Notes under the pieces: generated by a model
What the model saw: only the letters and a program-made list of their open reading frames with translations
Told to the model about the DNA's origin: nothing
The model's database searches: none
In this document: positions 50,949-59,103 of the stretch, piece after piece
Layout of the letters: each line of letters opens with the position of its first letter
How positions within the stretch are numbered: the first letter of the stretch is position 1
Translations under genes and position numbers: made by a program
Source: JAJXWB01 sp965246795
GTDB taxonomy: Bacteria; Pseudomonadota; Alphaproteobacteria; Rhizobiales; Beijerinckiaceae
Direction of reading: 5' to 3'
DNA: 64,000 bases
Assembly: GCA_965246795.1 (NCBI GenBank)
Contig: CBDFFN010000005.1
Span: forward strand, 71,560 to 135,559

Positions 50949-52379
50949 TTACGCCGCGCCAGCCCGCTTCTGCCGCAGCATCGCAAATGTCGGCACGAGC
51001 CCGATCAGGGTGATCGCGGCCAGCACAAGCCAACCCATATGAAATGCATGCAATCGCTCCGTCGCGCCTGACGGCGTGCCGATGATGGCGACGATCAACG
51101 CAACGCCGATCGCGAGGGCGGCCTGCCGGACCATGTTGATGACGCCGGATCCGGTCGCGAAGGATGCTGGCGGCACGGCGCCCATTGCGACGCCCATCAG
51201 CGTGGGGAAGGTTAATCCGACACCACAGCCGGTGAAAAGCATGCCAATGATCGCAAGCAATGGGCTTGGTGTCGTATCGATAAGCAGCCCCCACACGGCG
51301 AGGCCCGTCGCGAACAAGAGCACGCCGGCAGTGACGACGGCCGCCGATCCGAACCGGGCGATCAGGCGTGTGCCGACAAGGAACGATGTCACCGGCACCA
51401 TGAATGGTCCCGGCGCAATCGCCATACCCGCCTGTAGCGCCGACCAGTGCCAGCCGGTCTGCATCCACAAGGCGATAGAGAGAAGCATGGCGCCGAACGC
51501 GATGGAGTATGGCGCCATGACGAGCACCGCGCCCGTGAACGGCCGGATGCGAAACAGGCCGGGATCGACGAATGGGTTCGTCGAGCGCAGGCAATGCCGC
51601 ACGAATAGGCCGAGGCAAAGCAAGGAGAGGAGCAGGCTCCCTGCGATCGGCGCCGAGGCGATGCCGAGATCGTTGACCTGCACGATCGCATAGACGAGCG
51701 CCGCGATGCCGGCGGTCACGAGAAATGCTGCGACGGCGTTGGGGCGTGGTGCATCGTGGCCGGGCACGTCCGGCAGCACGCGCCAGCCGATGATGACCGC
51801 GATGATGCCGATGGGCACGTTGACGAGGAAAATCCAGCGCCAGCTCACGGTCACGAGAAGGCCGCCGACGAGTGGACCAAGTGCTGCTGCGAGCCCGCCG
51901 ATCGCCGTCCAGGTGCGGACGGCCGAGCCACGACGCTCGGGCGGGAAGGTCGCGAGGATGAGGCCGATCGAAGTGGGCGTCATCAATGCCGCGCCCGCGG
52001 CCTGCGCGATGCGGAACAGGTCGAGCGTCAGCACATCGCGCGCGAGCGCACAGGCGGCCGAAGCGAGCGTAAACAAAGCAACACCGGCGAGAAAACTCAT
52101 ATTGCGTCGGTAACGCTCGGCTAGCCGGCCGAAGAAGACGAGCAGCGCCGCATAGGCGATGGCGTAACCGTTCAGCACCCACGAGAGGTCTTCAAGCGAT
52201 GCGCCGCGAAAGTCCGCAGCCATGCTCGGCAGCGCCACGTTGACGATGAAGAGATCGAGGTTGGCGAGGCATATGCCGACGCAGACAAGCGCGAGCACCT
52301 GGTTGGGACTGGCGTAACGGCGCGCGCGCGAAACCGGGATTGAGCTTTCGGACGCGGCAGCAGCGGTCGGCTCGGACAT
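50949..52379 (-). CDS. MFS multidrug-type exporter (DHA2, 14 TM)
   Basis: This 476-residue drug:H+ antiporter of the EmrB/QacA type has about fourteen membrane segments. It carries the family motifs NLDLFIVNVALPSMAADF in segment 1, GRLAERYRRN in loop 2-3, and GLAAALGPLVGGLLV in segment 5 (motif C). ATG 52379 is chosen because GAAGGA precedes it. The Rrf2 repressor gene lies 44 bp upstream on the same strand, so the two probably form one operon induced when the repressor is inactivated. Confidence 0.92.
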   Translation of the reverse strand: MSEPTAAAASESSIPVSRARRYASPNQVLALVCVGICLANLDLFIVNVALPSMAADFRGASLEDLSWVLNGYAIAYAALLVFFGRLAERYRRNMSFLAGVALFTLASAACALARDVLTLDLFRIAQAAGAALMTPTSIGLILATFPPERRGSAVRTWTAIGGLAAALGPLVGGLLVTVSWRWIFLVNVPIGIIAVIIGWRVLPDVPGHDAPRPNAVAAFLVTAGIAALVYAIVQVNDLGIASAPIAGSLLLSLLCLGLFVRHCLRSTNPFVDPGLFRIRPFTGAVLVMAPYSIAFGAMLLSIALWMQTGWHWSALQAGMAIAPGPFMVPVTSFLVGTRLIARFGSAAVVTAGVLLFATGLAVWGLLIDTTPSPLLAIIGMLFTGCGVGLTFPTLMGVAMGAVPPASFATGSGVINMVRQAALAIGVALIVAIIGTPSGATERLHAFHMGWLVLAAITLIGLVPTFAMLRQKRAGAA

Positions 52380-52423
52380 AGTTTCTTGTCCTTCAGACAT
52401 AAGCGCAGTGGTTACGTTATCGG

Positions 52424-52837
52424 TCAGTCGATCGCTCGCGTAAGTGCGGCAAGCGTCGTGCGGCGAAGGCTGGTGGTGACGGCGGACCCTGCGTCGTCGA
52501 AGATCGGGCCGAGCAGACCCTTCATGCGCGTGCTGACGGGACACCGCGGATTGACGACAGGGCGTAGTGCGAAGATCGGATCGTCGCCCTCGACGGCCTG
52601 ATACACGCAATCGAGCGTGATTTTGTCGGGCTTCACGGCAAGCGAGACGCCCCCGTTCTTGCCGGGACGCAGCATAACGAGGCCGGCGCGTTCCAGGTCT
52701 TTCAGCAGCCGACGCACGACCACGGGGTTCGTTCGCAGACTGCGCGCGACCACAGCCGCAGTGGTGCTCTCCGGACCAAGATGTTCGAGGACACAAAGGA
52801 TTTGCACGGCGCTGGCAGTGCGGCTGTTGGCGGCCAT
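52424..52837 (-). CDS. Rrf2-family transcriptional repressor
   Basis: This 137-residue winged-helix protein opens with SRTASAVQILCVLEHLG and has the recognition region TAAVVARSLRTNPVVVRRLLKDLERAGLV, followed by the GKNGGVSLAV wing. The clustered cysteines that bind an Fe-S centre in IscR/NsrR are absent (single Cys in ILCVLEH, LDCVY, NPRCPV), suggesting a thiol- or ligand-sensing YwnA-like branch. A perfect palindrome sits directly before its start codon, pointing to autoregulation together with the exporter. Confidence 0.9.
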   Translation of the reverse strand: MAANSRTASAVQILCVLEHLGPESTTAAVVARSLRTNPVVVRRLLKDLERAGLVMLRPGKNGGVSLAVKPDKITLDCVYQAVEGDDPIFALRPVVNPRCPVSTRMKGLLGPIFDDAGSAVTTSLRRTTLAALTRAID

Positions 52838-52839
52838 AC

Positions 52840-52858
52840 GAGAACCATAATGGTTCTC
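52840..52858. promoter_or_regulatory. Perfect palindromic operator of the Rrf2-MFS operon
   Basis: GAGAACCATAATGGTTCTC has two 8-base arms (GAGAACCA/TGGTTCTC) around TAA. It lies two bases upstream of the repressor start codon. An Rrf2 dimer bound here would block transcription or translation initiation of its own gene and the exporter. The position and perfect symmetry make it the best operator in the window. Confidence 0.75.
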
Positions 52859-52906
52859 TTTTAGTCCGTCAAACGAAGAGGTATCCGTCGTGCGCCAGCG
52901 ATGTGG

Positions 52907-53407
52907 TTAGTTCTGGTGCTTGTGGATGGGGTCGACCCAATACACCGCTTCCGGCTTCTCGACCGGTTCGATGTCTGTGATATTCACCACGACCGCCTCG
53001 TTGTCCGAGCGCACCAGCACGCATTCCAGCACGTTGTCAGGATCGGCGTTGATCTCTTGGTGCGGCACGTAGGGCGGAATGAAGATGAAGTCGCCGGGCT
53101 CGGCTTCTGCCACAAATTCCAGCTTCTCGCCCCAGCGCATGCGCGCCTTGCCGCGCACGACATAGATCACGCTTTCCAGCGCACCGTGGTGATGCACCCC
53201 GGTCTTGGCGTTCGGCTGGATCGCAACCGTGCCAGCCCAGATTTTCTGCGCGCCGACACGGGCATGGTTGATCGCCGCCTCACGGTGCATGCCCGGCGTC
53301 TGCGCCGTGTTCGGATCGAGCCGGTCGCCCTTGATGACGCGCACGCCGTCGTGCTTCCAGCGTGGCTCATCATGCGGGGGATGATCGTGTCCGGTCACAT
53401 CACGCAT
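52907..53407 (-). CDS. Cupin-domain protein
   Basis: This 166-residue protein has a single cupin barrel with the metal-binding pattern GVHHHGALESVIYVVRGKARMRW (motif 1) and PPYVPHQEINADP (motif 2). The ATG CGT GAT start overlaps the last eight bases of lepA, so it may be translated by ribosomes finishing LepA. Cupins of this small type may bind or modify a small metabolite or bind metal; the substrate is unknown. Confidence 0.87.
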   Translation of the reverse strand: MRDVTGHDHPPHDEPRWKHDGVRVIKGDRLDPNTAQTPGMHREAAINHARVGAQKIWAGTVAIQPNAKTGVHHHGALESVIYVVRGKARMRWGEKLEFVAEAEPGDFIFIPPYVPHQEINADPDNVLECVLVRSDNEAVVVNITDIEPVEKPEAVYWVDPIHKHQN

Positions 53408-55205
53408 CCATCTTCAGCGCGGCGATGAAGGCTTCCTGCGGAATTTCGACCCGGCCGAATTGCCGCATCTTCTTCTTGCCTTCCTTTTGCTTGTCCAGAA
53501 GCTTTCGCTTGCGGCTGGCGTCGCCACCATAACATTTCGCCGTCACGTCTTTGCGCAAAGCGCGCACTGTTTCACGCGCGATAATCTTGGCGCCCAACGC
53601 CGCCTGGATCGGGATCTGAAACATGTGCGGCGGGATCAGCTCCTTCAGTTTCTCGACCATCGAGCGCCCGCGCGAGTCGGCACGCGTGCGATGCACGAGC
53701 ATCGACAGCGCATCGACCGGCTCGGCATTGACAAGAATGTTCATCTTCACGAGGTCGCCCTCGCGATAGTCCGTGAGGTTGTAGTCGAACGACGCATAGC
53801 CCTTCGAGATCGACTTCAGCCGGTCGTAGAAGTCGAAGACGACTTCGTTCAGTGGCAGATCGTAGGTCGCCATTGCGCGTTTGCCGACGTAGCTCAGGTC
53901 GACCTGCACACCGCGCCGGTCCTGGCATAACTTCAGCACGCCGCCGAGATAATCGTCGGGGGTAAGGATCGTCGCACGGATCCACGGCTCGTCGATCGCG
54001 GTGATTTGCACCGGGTCCGGCATATCGGCGGGGTTGTGCAACTCGCGTTCGGTGCCATCCAGAAGTTTGATCTTGTAGACGACCGACGGTGCGGTCGCGA
54101 TCAGGTCCAGGTTGAACTCGCGCGCCAGCCGCTCTTGGATGATTTCCAGATGTAACAGGCCAAGAAACCCGCAGCGGAAGCCGAAGCCGAGCGCAGCCGA
54201 TGATTCCATCTCATAGGAAAAGCTCGCGTCGTTGAGCCGCAATTTTCCCATTGCGGCGCGAAGGTCTTCGAAATCGGCGGCATCGACGGGGAATAGCCCG
54301 CAGAACACGACCGGCTGCGCCGGCTTGAAACCCGGCAGCGGCGCATCTGTTGGTCGCCTGTCGTCGGTGATCGTGTCGCCGACGCGCGTGTCGGCCACCT
54401 GCTTGATTTGCGCGGTGATGAAGCCGATCTCGCCCGGACCAAGCTCCGCCGCGTCCTGCATCTTTGGTCGGAACACGCCGAGCCGATCGACCTCGTAGCG
54501 CGCATCCGTGCCGATCATGCGAATGCGCTGACCCTTGCGCAAGACGCCATCGACGACGCGCACGAGCACGACAACACCGAGGTAGGAATCGTACCAGCTG
54601 TCGACGAGTAGCGCCTTCAGCGGCGCCGTCTCATCGCCCTTCGGCGGCGGCAGACGTGTGACGATCGCTTCCAGCACGAGATCGATGCCGATCCCGGTCT
54701 TTGCTGAGATGGGTACAGCGTCAGACGCATCGAGCCCGATCACATCCTCGATCTGCTGCTTGATGCGTTCGGGTTCTGCGGCCGGCAGATCGATCTTGTT
54801 CAGGACCGGCACGATCTCGTGGCCGGCATCGAGCGCGTGATAGACGTTGGCGAGCGTCTGCGCCTCGACGCCCTGGCTTGCATCGACGACCAGCAGCGAG
54901 CCCTCGCAGGCCGCGAGCGACCGAGAGACCTCATAGGCGAAGTCCACGTGGCCGGGCGTATCCATCAGGTTGAGAATGTAGTCCTTGCCGTCGCGCGCTT
55001 TATAATTCAGCCGCACGGTCTGCGCCTTGATGGTGATGCCGCGCTCCTTCTCGATGTCCATCGAATCGAGCATCTGTTCGCTCATGTCGCGCAGCGCCAC
55101 GGTGCCCGTCTGCTGGATCAGCCGGTCGGCGAGCGTCGACTTGCCGTGGTCGATATGGGCCACGATCGAGAAATTGCGGATGTTATCGAGCGTGTGGGCG
55201 GTCAT
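53400..55205 (-). CDS. lepA: Elongation factor 4 (LepA)
   Basis: LepA is a ribosome-associated GTPase that back-translocates or assists 30S biogenesis. The 601-residue protein has G1 AHIDHGKST, G2 RGITIKAQTV, G3 DTPGH, G4 NKID, and the C-terminal LepA-specific domain ending KLLDKQKEGKKKMRQFGRVEIPQEAFIAALK. Length and start (MTAHTLDNIRNFSIVAHID) are canonical. Nothing lies immediately downstream except the overlapping cupin gene. Confidence 0.98.
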   Translation of the reverse strand: MTAHTLDNIRNFSIVAHIDHGKSTLADRLIQQTGTVALRDMSEQMLDSMDIEKERGITIKAQTVRLNYKARDGKDYILNLMDTPGHVDFAYEVSRSLAACEGSLLVVDASQGVEAQTLANVYHALDAGHEIVPVLNKIDLPAAEPERIKQQIEDVIGLDASDAVPISAKTGIGIDLVLEAIVTRLPPPKGDETAPLKALLVDSWYDSYLGVVVLVRVVDGVLRKGQRIRMIGTDARYEVDRLGVFRPKMQDAAELGPGEIGFITAQIKQVADTRVGDTITDDRRPTDAPLPGFKPAQPVVFCGLFPVDAADFEDLRAAMGKLRLNDASFSYEMESSAALGFGFRCGFLGLLHLEIIQERLAREFNLDLIATAPSVVYKIKLLDGTERELHNPADMPDPVQITAIDEPWIRATILTPDDYLGGVLKLCQDRRGVQVDLSYVGKRAMATYDLPLNEVVFDFYDRLKSISKGYASFDYNLTDYREGDLVKMNILVNAEPVDALSMLVHRTRADSRGRSMVEKLKELIPPHMFQIPIQAALGAKIIARETVRALRKDVTAKCYGGDASRKRKLLDKQKEGKKKMRQFGRVEIPQEAFIAALKMDA

Positions 55206-55292
55206 TCGGTCGATCGAAAAGAGGTTGGCCCACGGAGTCGCATGGGGCGGCGAGCAGGGATTCGGGCGTGCGCCGGCGCGCCGCCCTCCTTA

Positions 55293-55340
55293 GCGCATGT
55301 CCCGCAGAAATTGCAGACTTATGCGATCAAGGACATGCGC
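55293..55340. repeat. Dispersed palindromic repeat, short copy between lepA and a GNAT gene
   Basis: GCGCATGTCC (55293-55302) pairs with GGACATGCGC (55331-55340). The arms match the family at 8600, 20638 and 60241, but the interior (TTGCAGACTTATGCGATC) has diverged. It lies in the 194-bp space between the divergent lepA and acetyltransferase genes. Confidence 0.78.
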
Positions 55341-55399
55341 CGAGATGCCGGGCGCGCAAGGGGAGGCGACCCGCCCGGTGCTGCGTGAGATAGTGCGGA

Positions 55400-55900
55400 A
55401 TGCCTGCCGAAGCGACCATCCGCCCCGCCACCGAGGCCGATCTGCTGGCCATTGCGACCATCCACAACCGCGCCATCTCAGAGACGGCGGTCTCCTGGCT
55501 CTGGGAGCCTATCCCGCTGCCGGAGCGGGAAGCATGGTTTGCGGCGCAGGCGCAGGCCAATCGGCCCGTGCTGGTCGCGGACATCGATGGCGCGATTGCG
55601 GGCTGGGCGAGTTACGGCCCATTCCGCGCGTATCATGGCTATCGCGATACGATGGAGCATTCGGTCTATCTCGACCCGGCGTTCCACCGGCGTGGCGTCG
55701 GGCGCGCATTGATGGCGCAGCTGCTCGACGAGGCGCGGACGCGCGGCGTGCATGTCATGGTGGCGGCCATCGCCTTGCCGAACGAACCATCTGTCGGACT
55801 GCATCGCGCCTTGGGATTTGATGCGGTCGGCACGATGCAGGATGTCGGGCTGAAATTTGGGACGTATCGCGATCTGTTGCTGATGCAGGTGGTGCTGTGA
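55400..55900 (+). CDS. GNAT acetyltransferase (phosphinothricin/MnaT-like)
   Basis: This 166-residue protein starts with the characteristic ATIRPATEADLLAIATIHNRAI and shows the EHSVYLDPAFHRRGVGRALM acetyl-CoA loop and LHRALGFDAVGTMQDVGLKFG, both typical of the PAT/YncA/MnaT clade that acetylates phosphinothricin or methionine analogues. Such annotations are broad; the real amine substrate is unknown. The reading frame begins with ATG after CGGAATG. Confidence 0.88.
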   Translation: MPAEATIRPATEADLLAIATIHNRAISETAVSWLWEPIPLPEREAWFAAQAQANRPVLVADIDGAIAGWASYGPFRAYHGYRDTMEHSVYLDPAFHRRGVGRALMAQLLDEARTRGVHVMVAAIALPNEPSVGLHRALGFDAVGTMQDVGLKFGTYRDLLLMQVVL

Positions 55901-55972
55901 GGTTGCGAAAAGCGACACTAAGCTTTATCTTACCTTCGTCTTACTTTTTACCGCAGGCATAGGGCGGGCAGG

Positions 55973-56245
55973 GTGGCTCCTCTTAAGGCAACGACGACCG
56001 TCTCAAGCAAAGGGCAGATGATTCTGCCGAAGACGATCCGCGCAAGCCGTCAGTGGGGGCCTGGCACGAAGCTAATCGTTGAAGATACTCCCGACGGGGT
56101 ACTGCTGCGGTCCCAATCGCAAATCCCGCCGACCACGATGGACCAGGTCTTCGGTAGCGCAAAATACGAAGGGCCGCCTGTCAGTATTCAAGATATGGAC
56201 GCAGCTGTCTCGGAAATGTTCAAGCGCAAATATGCTCGCGATTGA
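55973..56245 (+). CDS. AbrB/MazE-type antitoxin
   Basis: This 90-residue protein has an N-terminal AbrB/SpoVT swapped-hairpin DNA-binding domain (TTTVSSKGQMILPKTIRASRQWGPGTKLIVEDTPDGVLLR) and a C-terminal tail of about 45 residues for toxin binding. GTG start after GGGCAGG. The C-terminus overlaps the PIN toxin start by 14 bases. TCTTAC recurs at 55928-55933 and 55939-55944, 11 bp apart just upstream, and may be operator half-sites. Confidence 0.88.
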   Translation: MAPLKATTTVSSKGQMILPKTIRASRQWGPGTKLIVEDTPDGVLLRSQSQIPPTTMDQVFGSAKYEGPPVSIQDMDAAVSEMFKRKYARD

Positions 56246-56621
56246 TACGAACGTTGTCGTCCGCATCATCACGAATGACGATGCGCAACAGGCCGCCGTG
56301 GCGCGTGCTTTGCTCGAAAGCGAAAACGTATTTGTCGGTATGACAGTTTTGCTCGAGTCGGCCTGGGTTTTGCAAAGCTCGTATGGATTTGCTCCACAAA
56401 GCGTCGTCAGGCTCTTGCGGGGTTTCATCGCGTTACCGCAGGTGAGTGTCGGCGATCGCGCTGCGTTGTACGCGGCTTTTGAATGGATCGACAAAGGCAT
56501 GGGCATCGCCGACGCGTTCCATGTAGTGGAAGCTCGTGAATGCACTGCGTTTGCGAGCTTCGACAGGTCGCTAACTAGGCGGGCAGCAAGACTCTGCGAT
56601 CTCCCGATGCGGGCGCTTTAG
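56232..56621 (+). CDS. PIN-domain toxin (VapC-like ribonuclease)
   Basis: This 129-residue PIN nuclease has the four acidic active-site residues in order: Asp5 (IDTNVVVRII), Glu42 (LLESAWVL), Asp94 (ADAFHVVEA), Asp111 (ASFDRSL). It is predicted to cut RNA when free of its AbrB-type partner. The start at 56232 overlaps the antitoxin by 14 bases, and the stop overlaps the convergent hrcA stop by four bases. Confidence 0.9.
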   Translation: MLAIDTNVVVRIITNDDAQQAAVARALLESENVFVGMTVLLESAWVLQSSYGFAPQSVVRLLRGFIALPQVSVGDRAALYAAFEWIDKGMGIADAFHVVEARECTAFASFDRSLTRRAARLCDLPMRAL

Positions 56622-57718
56622 TTGCCACCCACCAATCGCGCGACGACCTTCGCGGTATAGTCCACCATCGGCACGATCCGCGCGTAGTTTAGCCGCGTCG
56701 GCCCGATGATGCCGACGACTCCGACGACACGACGATCCGCATCGTGGAACGGCGCGGCGATCATCGAAGAGCCGGACAACGAGAACAGCTTGTTCTCGGA
56801 CCCAATGAAGATGCGCACGCCTTCGCCGCTTTCGGCGCGCGACAAAAGGTCGATCACATCGGTCTTCGTTTCGAGATCGTCGAAGAGCAGCCGAATACGT
56901 TCGAGGTCTGCCAGCGCGGTCAAGTCTTCAAGCAGATTGGCCTGTCCGCGCACGATGAGTTGCTGACGCGGGCCGCCGATCCCGGCCCAGGTCGCGAGAC
57001 CCGCATCGACGACGCGCGCCGTCAGTTCGTCGAGTTCGGCCTGCGCAGCGTGCCGCGCGCGCTCGATGTCCTCGCGCGCAAGCGCGAGCGTGCGGCCACG
57101 AATATGCGCGTTGAGATAATTGGCGGCCGTGACGAGCGCCGATGCCGGCAAGTCGCGCGGAATCGCGAGGATGCGGTTCTCGACAGAGCCATCCTCCGCC
57201 ACCAGGATGCAAAGCGCCTTCTCCGGCTCAAGTCTGACGAACTCGATCTGCTTAAGGCGCAGATCTTCTTTCAACGTGACGACGAGTCCCGCGCCGCGCG
57301 AAAGACCCGATAGCAGGCTCGAGGCCTCGCCGAGCACGCTTTCGAGCGAGCGGTCACGTTCGCTCGCGCGCATCTGCGCCTCGATGCGCGCGCGCTCGGC
57401 AGGATCGAGATCGCCGAGTTGCAGAAAGCTGTCGACGAAGAACCGCAGCCCGGACTCGGTCGGCAGCCTCCCTGCGCTCGTGTGCGGCGCAAAGATCAGC
57501 CCGAGCTCTTCGAGATCCTGCATGACGTTGCGGACCGAGGCCGGCGACAGGTTCAATGAGAGGATGCGCGATAGATGCCGCGATCCGACCGGCTCGCCAT
57601 GCGCGAGATAGGTCTCGACGATCGAGCGAAAAATTTCGCGCGAGCGGGCGTCGAGGCGCGCCAGCGCGCCGGCGTCGTTACGCGGAGGGGTGAAGGACGC
57701 GGCCACGGGCGCGACCAT
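56618..57718 (-). CDS. hrcA: Heat-inducible transcription repressor HrcA
   Basis: HrcA represses heat-shock genes through the CIRCE element. The 366-residue protein carries an N-terminal winged helix (ARSREIFRSIVETYLAHGEPVGSRHLS, then ASVRNVMQDLEELGLIFAPHTSAGRLPTESGLRFFVDSF) and the C-terminal VVGVVGIIGPTRLNYARIVPMVDYTA. ATG 57718 (MVAPVAASFTPP) is chosen; the frame extends 36 codons upstream through uncertain sequence. It is not beside grpE or rph, its usual partners, and I see no CIRCE site upstream. Confidence 0.95.
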   Translation of the reverse strand: MVAPVAASFTPPRNDAGALARLDARSREIFRSIVETYLAHGEPVGSRHLSRILSLNLSPASVRNVMQDLEELGLIFAPHTSAGRLPTESGLRFFVDSFLQLGDLDPAERARIEAQMRASERDRSLESVLGEASSLLSGLSRGAGLVVTLKEDLRLKQIEFVRLEPEKALCILVAEDGSVENRILAIPRDLPASALVTAANYLNAHIRGRTLALAREDIERARHAAQAELDELTARVVDAGLATWAGIGGPRQQLIVRGQANLLEDLTALADLERIRLLFDDLETKTDVIDLLSRAESGEGVRIFIGSENKLFSLSGSSMIAAPFHDADRRVVGVVGIIGPTRLNYARIVPMVDYTAKVVARLVGGN

Positions 57719-57858
57719 GGCGGGGGCAGCGACAGGGCGCAAGACGGGAGATATTGTCCTGGTGTATTCCGCTTCGGACCAAAATCCGGGCGCAAGCAGA
57801 GCGGTGGTGCCGCGTTGGAACCGCACGCACTAAGCAAAAATCGAGTTGGGAGAAGGAA

Positions 57859-59082
57859 ATGACCGATACTGAGGAACGCTATTTTGCCGGATCGCAGTCG
57901 ACCATGACTGCCGACTTTGTTTCCTCTGCCGATGCGACTTGCTCGTGTTGCTTACCGCGCCGCGGTTTTATGCGTGGCCTCGCGAGTATGGCCGTAGCGG
58001 CGCTCACTGCGGCCCCTGTCGCTGTCAGGGCCGAGTCCTCCCGCTACACGGGTCTCGTGATCGATTGCCACGGACATTATACGACCGAGCCTGCGGCGAT
58101 GCTTGCGTGGCGCAAGCGCCAGATCGACGCTCTCAACGATCCATCTCAAACGCCGTCGCCTTCCGAACTCAAGGTCAGCGATGACGACATCCGCGCCAGC
58201 GTGACCGGGCGCCAACTCAAGCTCCAAACTGAACGCGGAATCTCGTTGGCTTTGTTTTCGCCGAGGGCTGGAGGGATGGGTCATCATATCGGCAATGCTC
58301 GCACGAGCCTCGATTGGTCGATCGTCTCCAACAACATGATATCCCGCGTTGCGGGTCTGATGCCGAAGAGTTTCGTCGGCGTCTGCCAACTTCCGCAGAC
58401 GCCGGGCGTGTCGCCGGCGAATTGCACCGCCGAACTCGAACGATGCGTCAAACAACTCGGTTTTGTTGGTTGCAACGTGAACCCGGACCCTTCAGGCGGA
58501 TATTGGAAGGATCCGCCGCTCTTCGACCGCTTCTGGTATCCGCTCTGGGAAAAGATGGTCGAATTGGACGTGCCCGGCATGATCCACGTCAGCGCATCCG
58601 CCAACCCAAACTTCCACGCCACGGGCGCCCACTACATCAACGGCGATACGACCGCCTTCATGCAGTTTGTCACCTCCGACTTGTTCAAAGATTTTCCGAC
58701 GCTGCGTCTGATCATCCCGCATGGTGGCGGCGCCGTGCCGTATCATTGGGGTCGCTATCGCGGGCTTGCTCAAGACATGAAGCGACCGCCGGTCTCCGAT
58801 CTGATGCGCAATGTTTTCTTCGATACGTGCGTCTATCACCAATCGGGCATCGACCTGCTCCTCAAGGTCGTTCCGAATGACAATGTGCTATTCGCCTCCG
58901 AGATGGTCGGCGCCGTGAACGGTATCGATCCGGAGACTGAACGGGCCTATGACGACACGAAGCGATACGTCGATGCCGCAGCCATCTCCAACACGGATCG
59001 CGCTAAAATCTTTTCGGGCAATGCACTTCGGGTTTATCCGCGCCTCGCGGATAAGCTCAGGATCGCCGGACTGACGCCCTGA
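57859..59082 (+). CDS. Tat-exported amidohydrolase, LigJ (4-oxalomesaconate hydratase)-like
   Basis: Residues 65-400 closely follow the 4-oxalomesaconate hydratase LigJ of aromatic acid breakdown: VIDCHGHYTTEPAAMLAWRKRQI, GGMGHHIGN, NVNPDPSGGYWKDPPL, DTTAFMQFVTSDLFKDFPTLRLIIPHGGGAVPYHWGRYRGLAQ, FDTCVYHQ. The metal site His-x-His (71, 73) is kept. Residues 1-58 add a twin-arginine signal (LPRRGFMRG, hydrophobic stretch, VRA cut), unlike cytoplasmic LigJ. Strong GGGAGAAGGAA before ATG 57859. It diverges from hrcA. Confidence 0.88.
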   Translation: MTDTEERYFAGSQSTMTADFVSSADATCSCCLPRRGFMRGLASMAVAALTAAPVAVRAESSRYTGLVIDCHGHYTTEPAAMLAWRKRQIDALNDPSQTPSPSELKVSDDDIRASVTGRQLKLQTERGISLALFSPRAGGMGHHIGNARTSLDWSIVSNNMISRVAGLMPKSFVGVCQLPQTPGVSPANCTAELERCVKQLGFVGCNVNPDPSGGYWKDPPLFDRFWYPLWEKMVELDVPGMIHVSASANPNFHATGAHYINGDTTAFMQFVTSDLFKDFPTLRLIIPHGGGAVPYHWGRYRGLAQDMKRPPVSDLMRNVFFDTCVYHQSGIDLLLKVVPNDNVLFASEMVGAVNGIDPETERAYDDTKRYVDAAAISNTDRAKIFSGNALRVYPRLADKLRIAGLTP

Positions 59083-59103
59083 GCGCGCTCCGGTGCGCCG
59101 ATG

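Noticed and set aside
57719..57858. Search for a CIRCE element between hrcA and the LigJ-like gene
   Set aside because: No TTAGCACTC-type inverted repeat is present in the 140-bp gap.
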